Shown: piece after piece, positions 32,411-40,901 of the stretch
Position numbering within the stretch: the stretch's first letter is position 1
Layout of the letters: each line of letters opens with the position of its first letter
Source of the DNA: Zemynaea arenosa
Lineage (GTDB): Bacteria > Pseudomonadota > Gammaproteobacteria > Burkholderiales > Burkholderiaceae_D
DNA length: 44,357 nt
Reading direction: 5' to 3'
Assembly (NCBI RefSeq): GCF_004614185.1
Contig: NZ_SPVF01000099.1
Span: forward strand, 1-44,357
The notes under the pieces: generated by a model
The model's database searches: none
What the model was told of the DNA's origin: nothing
Seen by the model: only the letters and a program-made list of their open reading frames with translations
Made by a program: the position numbers and the translations under genes

Positions 32411-32913
32411 TTCTCCTCTTTGGGCGTGTCGATGCGCAGCTGGTCCAGCTGCTCGGTGTTGGCCAGGACTTCGGCGAGCAGGTCTTCCAGCTTGTCGTTC
32501 CCGGCGATCTTGTTGCGCAGGTCGGCGAGCTTGGTACGCGCTTCCAGCAGGCGGCGCAGCGGGTCGACCTGCTCGACCACCGCTTCGGGACGGAAGTCTT
32601 CCATCTTCTTGAACTCCAGGTCCACGGCCAGTTCGCCCTCGCCCGTGAGTTCGTTCTTGACCTTGAAGCTGGTGGTGGGGGCTACGCCTTCCAGCACTTC
32701 GTCGAAGTTGCCGGCATCGACGTTGACGAAACTGCGTTCCTTCAGGCGTTTGCGGCCGGTCTCCGCGTTCGCCCCGAAGTCGCCGACCACGCCAACCACG
32801 AAGGGCAGTTCCTTGTTCTCGATCGCGTCGCCGATTTCCACGTCATAGGTCATCTGCACGCGCGGCGGACGAACCTTCTGCAGGCGCTTTTGGGCGCTTT
32901 CGCTTTTGGCCAT
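32407..32913 (-). CDS. tssB: Type VI secretion contractile sheath small subunit TssB (VipA)
   Basis: A 168-residue sheath protein: VQMTYDVEIGDAIENKELPFVVGVVGDFG, ERSFVNVDAGNFDEVL and KKMEDFRPEAVVEQVDPLRRLLEAR are characteristic. It pairs with TssC. AAGGAG lies 6 bases before the ATG. The gene is 10 bases after the TPR lipoprotein gene and overlaps tssC, consistent with one operon. Confidence 0.97.
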   Translation of the reverse strand: MAKSESAQKRLQKVRPPRVQMTYDVEIGDAIENKELPFVVGVVGDFGANAETGRKRLKERSFVNVDAGNFDEVLEGVAPTTSFKVKNELTGEGELAVDLEFKKMEDFRPEAVVEQVDPLRRLLEARTKLADLRNKIAGNDKLEDLLAEVLANTEQLDQLRIDTPKEEK

Positions 32914-32923
32914 GGTGGGCTCC

Positions 32924-33481
32924 TTACTTGAGGATATCGAGTGCGCTGCCGCCCTTCGCAGGCGGATTCGCGGCCGTGGTGGTCTTCATGCGCGGACCGC
33001 CCGTGGTCTTGGGCTTCTCCACCAGCCGGCGCTCGCCGATCGCGCCGCGCAGCAGTTCCGCCAGTTCCTCGGCTTCGCTTTTCACGTTGCCGGTCAGGTT
33101 GTTGCGGTTCGAGAGGTCCGCCAGGGATTTGCTGGTCACGCGCAGGCCGCTCACGGCGATGATGCTGCTGGCCAGCAGGTTGTCCGGCTCGCGCTTGAGC
33201 GCTTCCGTGGAGTAGGTGATCGCCTCGCCGTAGTTGGACTGGTCGAAGCGGATCTGGGCGAGGCGCAGCCACGCCGTCTTGTCCGTGTCATGCTGCTCGG
33301 TGGCCTTGCGCAGGATGCTGATCGCTTCTTCGGTGCGGCCGGCCCGCAGGGCATTGTCGGCATCGCCAAGGTACTTCTCGATCGGCTGGACGGCCGGTGG
33401 CGGTGCCTGCACCTGCGGAGCCTGGCAGGCCGCGAGCGCCGCCAGACACAGGCCGCCCGCAGCCATCTTGATGTGCTTCAT
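32924..33481 (-). CDS. TPR-repeat lipoprotein at the head of the T6SS operon
   Basis: A 185-residue predicted lipoprotein: signal MKHIKMAAGGLCLAALAAC with lipobox LAAC (Cys19), then about two tetratricopeptide repeats (YLGDADNALRAGRTEEAISI, AWLRLAQIRFDQSNYGEAIT). The Lys/Pro-rich tail has no fold signal. GGGAGG precedes ATG 33481; the frame is open to 34966 only as antisense of tssK. TPR lipoproteins occur at this place in some beta-proteobacterial T6SS clusters. It is not the TssJ lipoprotein, which is a transthyretin-like fold. Role unknown, possibly outer-membrane docking. Confidence 0.82.
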   Translation of the reverse strand: MKHIKMAAGGLCLAALAACQAPQVQAPPPAVQPIEKYLGDADNALRAGRTEEAISILRKATEQHDTDKTAWLRLAQIRFDQSNYGEAITYSTEALKREPDNLLASSIIAVSGLRVTSKSLADLSNRNNLTGNVKSEAEELAELLRGAIGERRLVEKPKTTGGPRMKTTTAANPPAKGGSALDILK

Positions 33482-33661
33482 TTGTGCCTCCCGTTCGATT
33501 TCCGAGAGGTCATTATTGCGATCGAATAAACCGCCAATTTGCGACAGATCAAGCATTGCGAGCCCGCCGTTACGCGGGGAAACTGCTTGAGCTACCTCAA
33601 AGTTCAGAATTCCAAACCCGCCGATGCTGTCGGTTCTCTTGACATCCCCTGGAGACCACTG
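33482..33661. promoter_or_regulatory. Divergent control region of the T6SS operons
   Basis: The 180 bases between the TPR lipoprotein and tssK must drive both blocks. TTGCGA occurs three times on the + strand (33516-33521, 33539-33544, 33556-33561). Leftward, TTGATC and TTTATT spaced 16 bases could form a weak sigma-70 promoter. No sigma-54 site was recognised. Confidence 0.35.
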
Positions 33662-34993
33662 GTGAGCACCCCCGGAAAAATCCTCTGGAGTGAAGGCCTG
33701 TTCCTCCGCCCCCAGCACTTCCAGCAGCAGGACCTCTACCACGAGCTGCGCGTGCAGCAGATGGCCGCCAGCCTGCACCCATACGCATGGGGCGTGCGCG
33801 CCGTGACCGTGCACGCCGATTCCCTGCGCGACAACGTGCTGAGTCTCGATGAACTGTCGTTGGTATTCCGCGACGGCGAGATCGTGCGCGCCCCGCTGCC
33901 CGATGCCCTGCCCCATCCGCTCAGGCTCGCCGAGGTCCCGGCCACCATCACCGAAGTGGTGGTGCATGCCGTGCTCCCGCGTCTCAAACCACAGGGCCAG
34001 AACGCGGATGGCGCCGAAGCGCGCTACACCTGCGAGAGCCGCTCCGTGCAGGACCTCTACACCGAAGCCACCGACGCCCCGGCGCCCAACCTGCGCCCGC
34101 AAGTCAGGCTGGTGACACATCTCGAACCGCTGGAGGGCTACGAATCGATCCCGCTGGTCCGGCTGCGCCGCCTGTCCACCGGCGGCTGGGAGCAGGACCG
34201 CGACTACATCCCACCCAGCATGTCGATCGCGGGTGCGGGCAGCCTGCATTTGAAGCTCACGCGGCTCATGGAAAAGCTGCTGGCCAAGGTGCACGCGCTG
34301 TACGGGCACCACCGCGAGCCATCCCGCAACGTGGTCGAACTGCGGGGTACCGATGTTTCGTCGTTCTGGCTCCTGCACACGGCCAGCGCGGGCTACGCGG
34401 CGCTGCTGCATGAGCTGCACAATCCCGGCCTGCATCCCGAGCGCCTGTTCCAGACCATGCTGGGCGTGGCCGGCGGGCTGATGGCCTACTCGCGCAGCTA
34501 CAAGCTGGAGGACCTGCCCAAGTACGAGCACGAGAAGGCGGGGGAATCCTTCGCAAAGCTGGACGCCATCATCCGCGAGCTGCTGGATACCGTGATATCG
34601 GCACGCTACTTCGCCATCGCGCTGTCCTCGGAAAAGCCGGGCTATCACACGGGCGCACTGGACTCGGGCCGCATCGATGCGGCCACCACGCTGTACCTGG
34701 CCGTCGGCGCGGACATGCCGGCGCTGGAGCTGGTGGAGATCGTGCCGCTGCGCTTCAAAGTCGGCGCGCCGGACGACGTGGACAAGCTGGTGCTGTCCGC
34801 GCTCCCCGGTATCCGCTTGCGGCACGCACCGCAGGTGCCCTCCGCGGTGCCGGTGCGGCCCGAGACCTGCTACTTCACCATCGAGAACAAGGGCAACCTG
34901 TACGAAGCGATGCTGAAGGCGCAGGCGATTTCGATCTATGTTCCGAACGGGATCCGCGATCTCCAACTCGAACTGATAGCGGTGGCCTCATGA
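33662..34993 (+). CDS. tssK: Type VI secretion baseplate protein TssK
   Basis: A 443-residue protein, the usual length, that links the baseplate to the membrane complex. The opening is diagnostic (GKILWSEGLFLRPQHFQQQD); later blocks include ELRGTDVSSFWLLHTASAGYAAL, HPERLFQTMLGVAGGLMAYS and CYFTIENKGNLYEAML. No ATG fits, so GTG 33662, with GGAGA 7-8 bases upstream, is the start. It overlaps tssL by 4 bases. Its usual partner TssJ is absent upstream. Confidence 0.95.
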   Translation: MSTPGKILWSEGLFLRPQHFQQQDLYHELRVQQMAASLHPYAWGVRAVTVHADSLRDNVLSLDELSLVFRDGEIVRAPLPDALPHPLRLAEVPATITEVVVHAVLPRLKPQGQNADGAEARYTCESRSVQDLYTEATDAPAPNLRPQVRLVTHLEPLEGYESIPLVRLRRLSTGGWEQDRDYIPPSMSIAGAGSLHLKLTRLMEKLLAKVHALYGHHREPSRNVVELRGTDVSSFWLLHTASAGYAALLHELHNPGLHPERLFQTMLGVAGGLMAYSRSYKLEDLPKYEHEKAGESFAKLDAIIRELLDTVISARYFAIALSSEKPGYHTGALDSGRIDAATTLYLAVGADMPALELVEIVPLRFKVGAPDDVDKLVLSALPGIRLRHAPQVPSAVPVRPETCYFTIENKGNLYEAMLKAQAISIYVPNGIRDLQLELIAVAS

Positions 34994-35751
34994 CCCAGAA
35001 CATCGAACGGCGCGCGGCGCCCTCCCTGCTCTCCGCACCGCGGCCGGTGGCGGGTACGCTGACGGACTTGCTGTACGAAGGCTTCTATGCGCTGTTCCTG
35101 CTGCGCAGCGGGTGCGCGCCCAAGGACAGCGAGGGCTTCGACCAGCAGCTCACCCAGTTCTTGCTGGACGTGGACCAGAAGGCACGCGTGGCGGGGATTC
35201 CGGCGGAGGATGTGGAGTTGGCGCGCTATGCCTTCTGCGCGGCGGCGGACGAGATCGTGCTGCGCTCCCCGTTCCCAGTCCGCGAGGCTTGGGAGACCAG
35301 GCCTTTGCAGCTGCGGATCTTCGGTGACCAGCTGGCGGGAGAACACTTCTTTGAAAAGATGGACGACCTGCGGCACCGCGGGTCGGCGCATCTGCAAGTG
35401 CTGGAGGTGTACCACATGTGTCTTCTGCTGGGGTTCCAGGGGAAGTACGCGCTGTCGGGCCAGGAGAAGCTGAAGTACCTCACCGCGCACCTGGGTGAGG
35501 AGATTGCCCGCATGCGCGGGCGGACGCGCGCCTTCGCACCGCATGCCGCGCGGCCGGACAATGTCTCCAACAAGCTGCGCAGCGACCGCTCGCTGATGAT
35601 CCTCGCCGCACTGTTCGCGGCGTCCGCGCTGTGCGCCTTCGGTGCCTTCCGCTACACCCTCTCCCGCGACGCGGACAACTCACTGGCCGGCTACAACGAC
35701 CTGGTCAAGCTGCCGCCCAAGGCCGCCAGCGTCACCATCACCCTTCCATGA
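34990..35751 (+). CDS. tssL: Type VI secretion membrane protein TssL (DotU)
   Basis: A 253-residue inner-membrane protein: a cytoplasmic DotU domain (residues 20-180, with LLYEGFYALFLLRSG, YAFCAAADEIVL, FFEKMDDL and LLLGFQGKYAL) and one C-terminal membrane segment near 204-222. It lacks the fused OmpA peptidoglycan-binding domain of longer TssL proteins; the separate OmpA-like protein at 39178 may supply it. It overlaps the convergent old yellow enzyme gene by 14 bases. Confidence 0.95.
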   Translation: MTQNIERRAAPSLLSAPRPVAGTLTDLLYEGFYALFLLRSGCAPKDSEGFDQQLTQFLLDVDQKARVAGIPAEDVELARYAFCAAADEIVLRSPFPVREAWETRPLQLRIFGDQLAGEHFFEKMDDLRHRGSAHLQVLEVYHMCLLLGFQGKYALSGQEKLKYLTAHLGEEIARMRGRTRAFAPHAARPDNVSNKLRSDRSLMILAALFAASALCAFGAFRYTLSRDADNSLAGYNDLVKLPPKAASVTITLP

Positions 35752-36859
35752 CAGTTTCGTCATCCCAAAACGGGTAGTCCGTGTAACCCCGCCCGTCGCC
35801 CCCGAAGAAGGTCGCGGGATCGGGGGCATTCAGCGGGAGCCCGCGCTGGAGACGCAGTGGCAGGTCCGGGTTGGCGACGAAGGGGCGGCCGAAGGCCACC
35901 AGGTCGGCCCAACCGCGCCGTAAGGTTTCCTCCGCCCGCTCCAGCGTATAGCGCCCAGCGCTGATGATCGCGCCATCAAACGACATCCGCAGCGCCTCGC
36001 GAAACGCCGTCGGCATGTCCGGCGCATCGTCCCAATCCGCTTCCGCAATATGCAAATAGGCGATGCCACGCCGGCTCAGCTGCGCGGCAGCCACCGTGTA
36101 GGTGGCCAGCGGCGCGGCGTCGGCCGTTCCCTGCAAGGTGACGAGTGGCGAAATCCGCACGCCGACCCGCTGCCGGCCCACCGCGGCCACCACCGCATCC
36201 GTCACTTCCAGCAACAACCGCAGCCGATTGGCGAGCGAGCCGCCATACCGGTCCGTCCTCAGGTTCGTGCTGGACGCAATGAACTGGTTGAGCAGGTAAC
36301 CATTGGCCGCATGAAGCTCGACCCCATCGAAGCCGGCCGCCAACGCCCGCCGCGCCGCATGCACATAGTCCAGCCGCACCGATTCGATCTCGTCCACCGT
36401 CATCGCCCGCGGCGGCGTCGCAGACACCATCTCTACTCTCCCCGCCACCGGCCCACGCCGGTCCGCATCGACAAACACGCGCAAACGCTCGTCCGCCACG
36501 GACGATGGCGCAACCGGCGCTCCGCCGCGCGGCTGCAGGGACGCGTGCGACACCCTCCCCACATGCCACAGCTGCGCAAAGATCCGTCCACCCGCCGCAT
36601 GCACCGCGGCCGTCACCCGCCGCCAGCCCTGCTCCTGCTCCGGCGTATGCAGTCCTGGCGTCCACGCATACCCCTGCCCCTGCTGGCTGATCTGCGTACC
36701 TTCCGTGATGATCAGCCCAGCCGAAGCCCGCTGGGCATAGTACTGCGCCATGGCCGCGGTCGGGACTCCGTCCACACTTGCCCGCGCCCGCGTCATCGGC
36801 GGCATGACGACGCGGCTGCGCAGCGTGAGTCCGCCCAGTTCATATGCGTTGAACAGCAT
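35738..36859 (-). CDS. Old yellow enzyme family NADH:flavin oxidoreductase
   Basis: A 373-residue FMN ene-reductase. It has the TIM-barrel blocks VVMPPMTRARAS, LIITEGTQISQQGQGY, IFAQLWHVGRVSH, GVELHAANGYLLNQFIASSTN (His/Asn pair that binds the substrate) and ADLVAFGRPFVANPDLP. Such enzymes reduce activated alkenes, nitro groups or N-ethylmaleimide. It lies 3 bases downstream of the secreted hydrolase gene and within the T6SS locus, where it has no known role. It is probably regulated by the LysR protein divergent from the pair. Confidence 0.93.
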   Translation of the reverse strand: MLFNAYELGGLTLRSRVVMPPMTRARASVDGVPTAAMAQYYAQRASAGLIITEGTQISQQGQGYAWTPGLHTPEQEQGWRRVTAAVHAAGGRIFAQLWHVGRVSHASLQPRGGAPVAPSSVADERLRVFVDADRRGPVAGRVEMVSATPPRAMTVDEIESVRLDYVHAARRALAAGFDGVELHAANGYLLNQFIASSTNLRTDRYGGSLANRLRLLLEVTDAVVAAVGRQRVGVRISPLVTLQGTADAAPLATYTVAAAQLSRRGIAYLHIAEADWDDAPDMPTAFREALRMSFDGAIISAGRYTLERAEETLRRGWADLVAFGRPFVANPDLPLRLQRGLPLNAPDPATFFGGDGRGYTDYPFWDDETVMEG

Positions 36860-36862
36860 GGC

Positions 36863-38089
36863 TCACTCCGTCCCTGCAGGACCGCCGAACAGCAGGCGGT
36901 CATCCAGCAGCCGCGCCATCGCCGCGTAACCCGCATCGCCAGGGTGCAGATGATCGCCGGAGTCGTATTTGGGAAGCAGCCGCGCTGGATGCGACGGATC
37001 CCGCAGCAGTGCGTCGAAGTCCGCCACCGCATCCGCGCCGCCGCGGGTTCGAATCCAGTCGTTCAGCGCCTTGCGCACCTGGTCCTTGGACACGCTGTAG
37101 TGCCCCTCCAATGGCGTCCCCGCAAGGGCGTGCTCGAACGGCGGCACGGTGCCTAGCACCACACGTACACCGTGGCTGCGCAGAAGTGCGACCAGCTGCT
37201 GGTAACCCTCCACCAGCCGCTCCAGCGTCATTGGCAGTGCCTTCGGCGCGAACGGGCCGCCCGGCCAGCCGATATCGTTGGTGCCGATCAGGATCACGGC
37301 GGTCTTGACGCCGGCCTGCGCCAGCACATCCTGCTCCAGCCGTGCCAGCGCACTGCGCCCCATGCCATCGGCCAGCAGCTGCCCGCCCGAGATTCCGGCA
37401 TTGATGACCGGGATGCCTGTTGGGGACAGGCGATCTGCCAGCTGGTCCGGCCAGCGCCGGTCCCGCTCCGGCGTCGACCCGTTCCCATCGGTGATCGAGT
37501 CGCCCAGCGCTACCACCACAGGCTTGCGCGGCGCCGACACCAGGAGCGCTGACAGGAACATGCGCCCGCCAAAGGCATGCGCTTTACGGCCGGGTACCTG
37601 GCCGGTGTGGTCGCCGTCCTGCACCAGGGCCGTCTGCTGCGCGCCCCAATGGAAAGTGGTCACCGGAGTCGCAGCAGGGAACCAGGCCGCCGTCCACACG
37701 CTCGCCAGCGGCGCTACCGCGACCGGGACAGGGTCGCTCACGGCCTCGGCGCCCGGCGCAATCTCGACCGCGCGGCGGCCACCAAACAGCACGCGGTGCA
37801 CGGAAGTCTGCCCGTCCACGCGTACGGACGCGCCTCCGATCCTGAGTGGCTGTGCACCATACCGATTGCTGTAGACCACCCGCAGCGCCGGCCCGCCCAC
37901 GCTGACGCGCGTGCGCTCGAACACCGTCTCGTCCCGTAACTCGGAAGGGACATTCATCGGCAGGACGAAACTCCTGTCCCATGCGGGCTGCGGGCTGGCG
38001 TACCAGGACGGCATCCACTGTGCCTGAGCGGGCGCCAGCGTGAGAAGTGCGGCCGCTGCCAAGCCTGCGGCTGCTGAAAAATTCGACAT
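36863..38089 (-). CDS. Secreted SGNH/GDSL hydrolase
   Basis: A 408-residue exported esterase. A signal peptide (MSNFSAAAGLAAAALLTLAPAQAQ) opens it; residues about 25-195 form a beta-rich N-terminal domain, and from about 200 the SGNH blocks follow: ALGDSITDG (catalytic Ser), INAGISGG, ILIGTNDIG and DHLHPGDAGY (catalytic Asp/His). The start at 38089 has AGGAGA upstream. Substrates of such enzymes are acetylated sugars or lipids. With the old yellow enzyme gene it forms a two-gene unit divergent from a LysR regulator. Confidence 0.9.
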   Translation of the reverse strand: MSNFSAAAGLAAAALLTLAPAQAQWMPSWYASPQPAWDRSFVLPMNVPSELRDETVFERTRVSVGGPALRVVYSNRYGAQPLRIGGASVRVDGQTSVHRVLFGGRRAVEIAPGAEAVSDPVPVAVAPLASVWTAAWFPAATPVTTFHWGAQQTALVQDGDHTGQVPGRKAHAFGGRMFLSALLVSAPRKPVVVALGDSITDGNGSTPERDRRWPDQLADRLSPTGIPVINAGISGGQLLADGMGRSALARLEQDVLAQAGVKTAVILIGTNDIGWPGGPFAPKALPMTLERLVEGYQQLVALLRSHGVRVVLGTVPPFEHALAGTPLEGHYSVSKDQVRKALNDWIRTRGGADAVADFDALLRDPSHPARLLPKYDSGDHLHPGDAGYAAMARLLDDRLLFGGPAGTE

Positions 38090-38178
38090 GACGTCTCCTG
38101 AAATTGACGAATGAGCCGCCACCTTAAGTCATTCCATCGTCGCCCAGAAGCTGTCAAAATAGACTATCTCTTATTCGA

Positions 38179-38207
38179 AAACGGAATGGAGCTCCAAACG
38201 GAATGGA
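38179..38207 (+). repeat. 12-base direct repeat at the start of the LysR gene
   Basis: AAACGGAATGGA occurs at 38179-38190 and 38196-38207, separated by GCTCC. The second copy contains the LysR start codon; the first contains an ATG in another frame. It may be a LysR binding site or a small duplication. Confidence 0.5.
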
Positions 38208-39105
38208 CCACATCCGCACGCTGCACCTGTTCGTCCGCTGCGTCGAACTGGGGAACTTCTCTGCTGCCGCCCGCGAGGCCTCGACGTCGCAGCCGACCGT
38301 CAGCAAGGCGCTCGCCGCTCTCGAACAGCGCATGGGCGTGCGCCTGCTGGAGCGCAGCACCACGAGCGTGATGCCGACCAGCCAGGGCATGCGCTTCTAT
38401 GAACGCATCAAGCCAATGCTGGAGCAGTACGACGAGGCCATCGCCGATGCGAAAGGGCTGCGCGACCAACCGGAGGGACTGTTGCGTGTCAACGCGCCAG
38501 TGGCCCTGGGGCAGCTGCACGTGAGCCGCTTCGTGCGGGAGTTCCTGGACGTACATCCCGGGGTAGAGGTCGAGCTGATCTTCAATGACCGCATGGTCAA
38601 CCTGGTGGATGAAGGCGTGGACGTCGCGGTGCGATTGGGGCCGGACTTGCCGCCGGGAGCAATCGGCAGGCGCATCGGCGCATCGGAGCGCGTCCTCGTG
38701 GCCTCCCCTGTCTATCTCGCGCAGCACAAGGCACCGCGCCAGCCGCGCGATCTGGCCGATCACCAGTACGTGCGCTTTGCATGGTCTCCGGCGGAGCTGG
38801 TGCTAAAGGCCGATGGCCGGACCGAGACCGTGATGGCGCCGGGACGCTACCGTGTCAATCATGCGATCGCGATTCGGGACGCGGTGCTGGAGGGTGCGGG
38901 GGTGGGGTTGTGTCCGCGCTGGCTGGTGGCGGAGGAAATGAAGAGAGGAACACTGAAGCGTGTGCTGCCGCGGTGGACCGGCCAGGCGCAGGAAATCCAC
39001 CTGCTTACGCCGTCGCGGCGCTTCCGCCCGGCCCGCACAGCGTTGTTCCTTGACTTCCTCGCGGCCAGGCTGGCGGCGCTGCCCGGCGTCTCGCCGGCGC
39101 GCTGA
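38203..39105 (+). CDS. LysR family transcriptional regulator
   Basis: A 300-residue regulator of normal length: winged helix at 1-60 (LHLFVRCVELGNFSAAAREASTSQPTVSKALAALEQ) and substrate-binding domain at 90-295 (GLLRVNAPVALGQLHVSRFVREFLDVHPGVEVEL, GAGVGLCPRWLVAEE). It is divergent from the SGNH hydrolase/old yellow enzyme pair with 113 bases between starts, the classical LysR arrangement, so it is likely to control that pair. It is not a copy of the LysR protein at 17353. Confidence 0.93.
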   Translation: MDHIRTLHLFVRCVELGNFSAAAREASTSQPTVSKALAALEQRMGVRLLERSTTSVMPTSQGMRFYERIKPMLEQYDEAIADAKGLRDQPEGLLRVNAPVALGQLHVSRFVREFLDVHPGVEVELIFNDRMVNLVDEGVDVAVRLGPDLPPGAIGRRIGASERVLVASPVYLAQHKAPRQPRDLADHQYVRFAWSPAELVLKADGRTETVMAPGRYRVNHAIAIRDAVLEGAGVGLCPRWLVAEEMKRGTLKRVLPRWTGQAQEIHLLTPSRRFRPARTALFLDFLAARLAALPGVSPAR

Positions 39106-39177
39106 CACCGGCGGAGCGTCACCGGGGCCACAAGCCAATGTGCCAATGCGCCGGTGCCGTCCCGGCTCCGGCTCTAC

Positions 39178-39945
39178 TCAGTCAGCGATGCGGAACTCGA
39201 TGCGCCGGTTACGCGCCCGGCCTTCGGCGGTGGAGTTGTCGGCGACCGGGCGGTCCGGGCCTTCGCCGGCCGCGGTCATGCGGTCGGCCGGGATTCCCTT
39301 GGACTGGATGTACGCGACCACGGCTTGCGCGCGGGCCTGGCTAAGCGCGAGATTGCTGGCGCGGGAGCCGACATTGTCAGTGTGGCCCGCAACCTGCACG
39401 CGCTTGCCCTTCACCTGCTGCATGGCCGCCGCCATCTGGTCGAGAATCGCCTTCCCGGACTCGGTCAGCGTGGCCTGGCCGGACTCGAATTCGATGATGC
39501 GGTTCGCCAGCGCGGAGTCCAAGACCTGCTGGTCCTGCGCCGCGACCCGCAAACCATCGCTGACCGTGTAGCTCGGATCCAGCGACGCCGCCATCCGTGC
39601 GGCGACCTGCTGGCGATGCGCGTCGCTGGCCACCTCGCCCCGTACGGCAACGGTGTTGCCATCCACCTTGAGCTGGCCGTGCGAGATGAGCTTCAGGTCC
39701 GTCGCCACCAGCCGCCGCACCGCTTCGCTCCACCCCGGCGGTGCTGATACGCTGCCCACCGCCAGCTGGTCGACTACGCGATCGGCCCTATAGACCTCCT
39801 TCAAGCGCGCGATCAGGGCCGCGCGCGTGGCTTCATCCGGCACGGTGCCGCTGGCGACCACCGGCGCGGTCTCGCCCGCGGGCGCTGGCGCCGCAGCCAG
39901 CAAGAAAGCCGCCAGCGCGGCCAGCACGAGTCGCTTGATCGTCAT
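39178..39945 (-). CDS. OmpA-family peptidoglycan-binding protein with BON-like region
   Basis: A 255-residue exported protein: signal peptide to about residue 23 (AAPAPAG), a middle region (30-130) resembling BON repeats (TRAALIARLKEVYRADRVVDQLAV; GNTVAVRGEVASDAHRQQVAARM), and an OmpA C-terminal domain (145-255) with IIEFESGQATLTESG, GHTDNVGSRASNLALSQARAQ and AEGRARNRRIEFRI. It could anchor the T6SS membrane complex to peptidoglycan, in place of the domain missing from TssL. It overlaps tagF by 4 bases and is the last gene of the tssM operon. Confidence 0.87.
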   Translation of the reverse strand: MTIKRLVLAALAAFLLAAAPAPAGETAPVVASGTVPDEATRAALIARLKEVYRADRVVDQLAVGSVSAPPGWSEAVRRLVATDLKLISHGQLKVDGNTVAVRGEVASDAHRQQVAARMAASLDPSYTVSDGLRVAAQDQQVLDSALANRIIEFESGQATLTESGKAILDQMAAAMQQVKGKRVQVAGHTDNVGSRASNLALSQARAQAVVAYIQSKGIPADRMTAAGEGPDRPVADNSTAEGRARNRRIEFRIAD

Positions 39946-40901
39946 GATGCCTCCCCCACAAAGGTCTGCAGGAACAAATCACGTGTCAACCGCAGCGGCA
40001 TCTGCGGCTGCTCCAGGTAGCTCGCCAGCACCCGAAAGTCGATGCCTGCGCCCTGCTGCTCATCCACCCATGCCGTATCGCCAAAGTCCACCTGCAGGTC
40101 GCGCGCCAGCAACGGATCGATAATCGCCTGCATGGTCCGCGCGCTCGCCCCGGCGAACCCGATCACCAGCACCGGCTCCTGCCCGATCCGCGTGACGAAC
40201 AGCGCCAGCTCCACATCCCGTCCGCGCAGGAACGGCGCCACAAGCGTCATCCAGAACGCCGCCACCGCAAAGCGCGCGCTCGCATTCTCCGGCAGCGGCA
40301 GCACCAGGCTCTTTTCCAGATCCTCCGGCGCGTGCGCCAGCACGGGCCGCAGCACCAGCCCAAGCGCGAGGATCAGCCGGTGGGTGTCCGCGCGGCCCAG
40401 CAGGGCCGCCAGCGAGCTGATAGTCCCAGTATCCAGGAAGGCATCCAGCGCCGTGCCGCAATGCTCCGCCAGCGCACCGCTTTGCTCGTGCGCCAACGCC
40501 AGATGTGCGGTCGGGTCGGTGGCCGCGGTGACGCTATGCGCCAGCGTGGCCATCCCCGTCCACAGCGGCGCCAACACCAGCGGGCACTCGCGCAGGAAGG
40601 TGCGCGGCTCCGCCACGTCCACGGTGCGCATCAGCAGGAACGGAAAGCGCCGGCCCGACTGGTCGCTGCTGCCCACGATGTGGCCCGCGATGGCGTGCCT
40701 GCGCTGCGGGCCGACGAAGACGAAATGCAGCGGCGCCATAGCGTCGTAGTGAAACTTCCAGCGCGCGTCCGCAGGCAGCGCGGCCATCACGGAGGCCAGC
40801 CATTCATCCAGGATGCCCAGCACCGCTCCGTCGTGGGTGGACTTGACGAAGTCCGTGCGACTGGGGAGCTTGCCGAAGTAGCCGATCCGGTGCGGCTTCA
40901 T
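39942..40901 (-). CDS. tagF: Type VI secretion-associated protein TagF
   Basis: A 319-residue protein. The N-terminal 130 residues match TagF (RIGYFGKLPSRTDFVK, WLASVMAALPADARWKFHY, GRRFPFLLMRTV). TagF restrains T6SS assembly post-translationally, often through Fha/PpkA control. The C-terminal half has no strong motif. Its start overlaps the tssM stop by 4 bases, and its stop overlaps the OmpA-like gene by 4. No ppkA, pppA or fha gene is in the window. Confidence 0.92.
   Translation of the reverse strand: MKPHRIGYFGKLPSRTDFVKSTHDGAVLGILDEWLASVMAALPADARWKFHYDAMAPLHFVFVGPQRRHAIAGHIVGSSDQSGRRFPFLLMRTVDVAEPRTFLRECPLVLAPLWTGMATLAHSVTAATDPTAHLALAHEQSGALAEHCGTALDAFLDTGTISSLAALLGRADTHRLILALGLVLRPVLAHAPEDLEKSLVLPLPENASARFAVAAFWMTLVAPFLRGRDVELALFVTRIGQEPVLVIGFAGASARTMQAIIDPLLARDLQVDFGDTAWVDEQQGAGIDFRVLASYLEQPQMPLRLTRDLFLQTFVGEAS

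Noticed and set aside
32924-34966. 680-codon leftward frame ending with the TPR lipoprotein
   Set aside because: Only the last 185 codons carry a signal peptide, lipobox and TPR repeats with a good ribosome binding site; the rest is antisense to tssK.
39106-39156. Inverted repeat CACCGGCG...CGCCGGTG as bidirectional terminator
   Set aside because: The arms are 35 bases apart and no T-tract follows on either strand.
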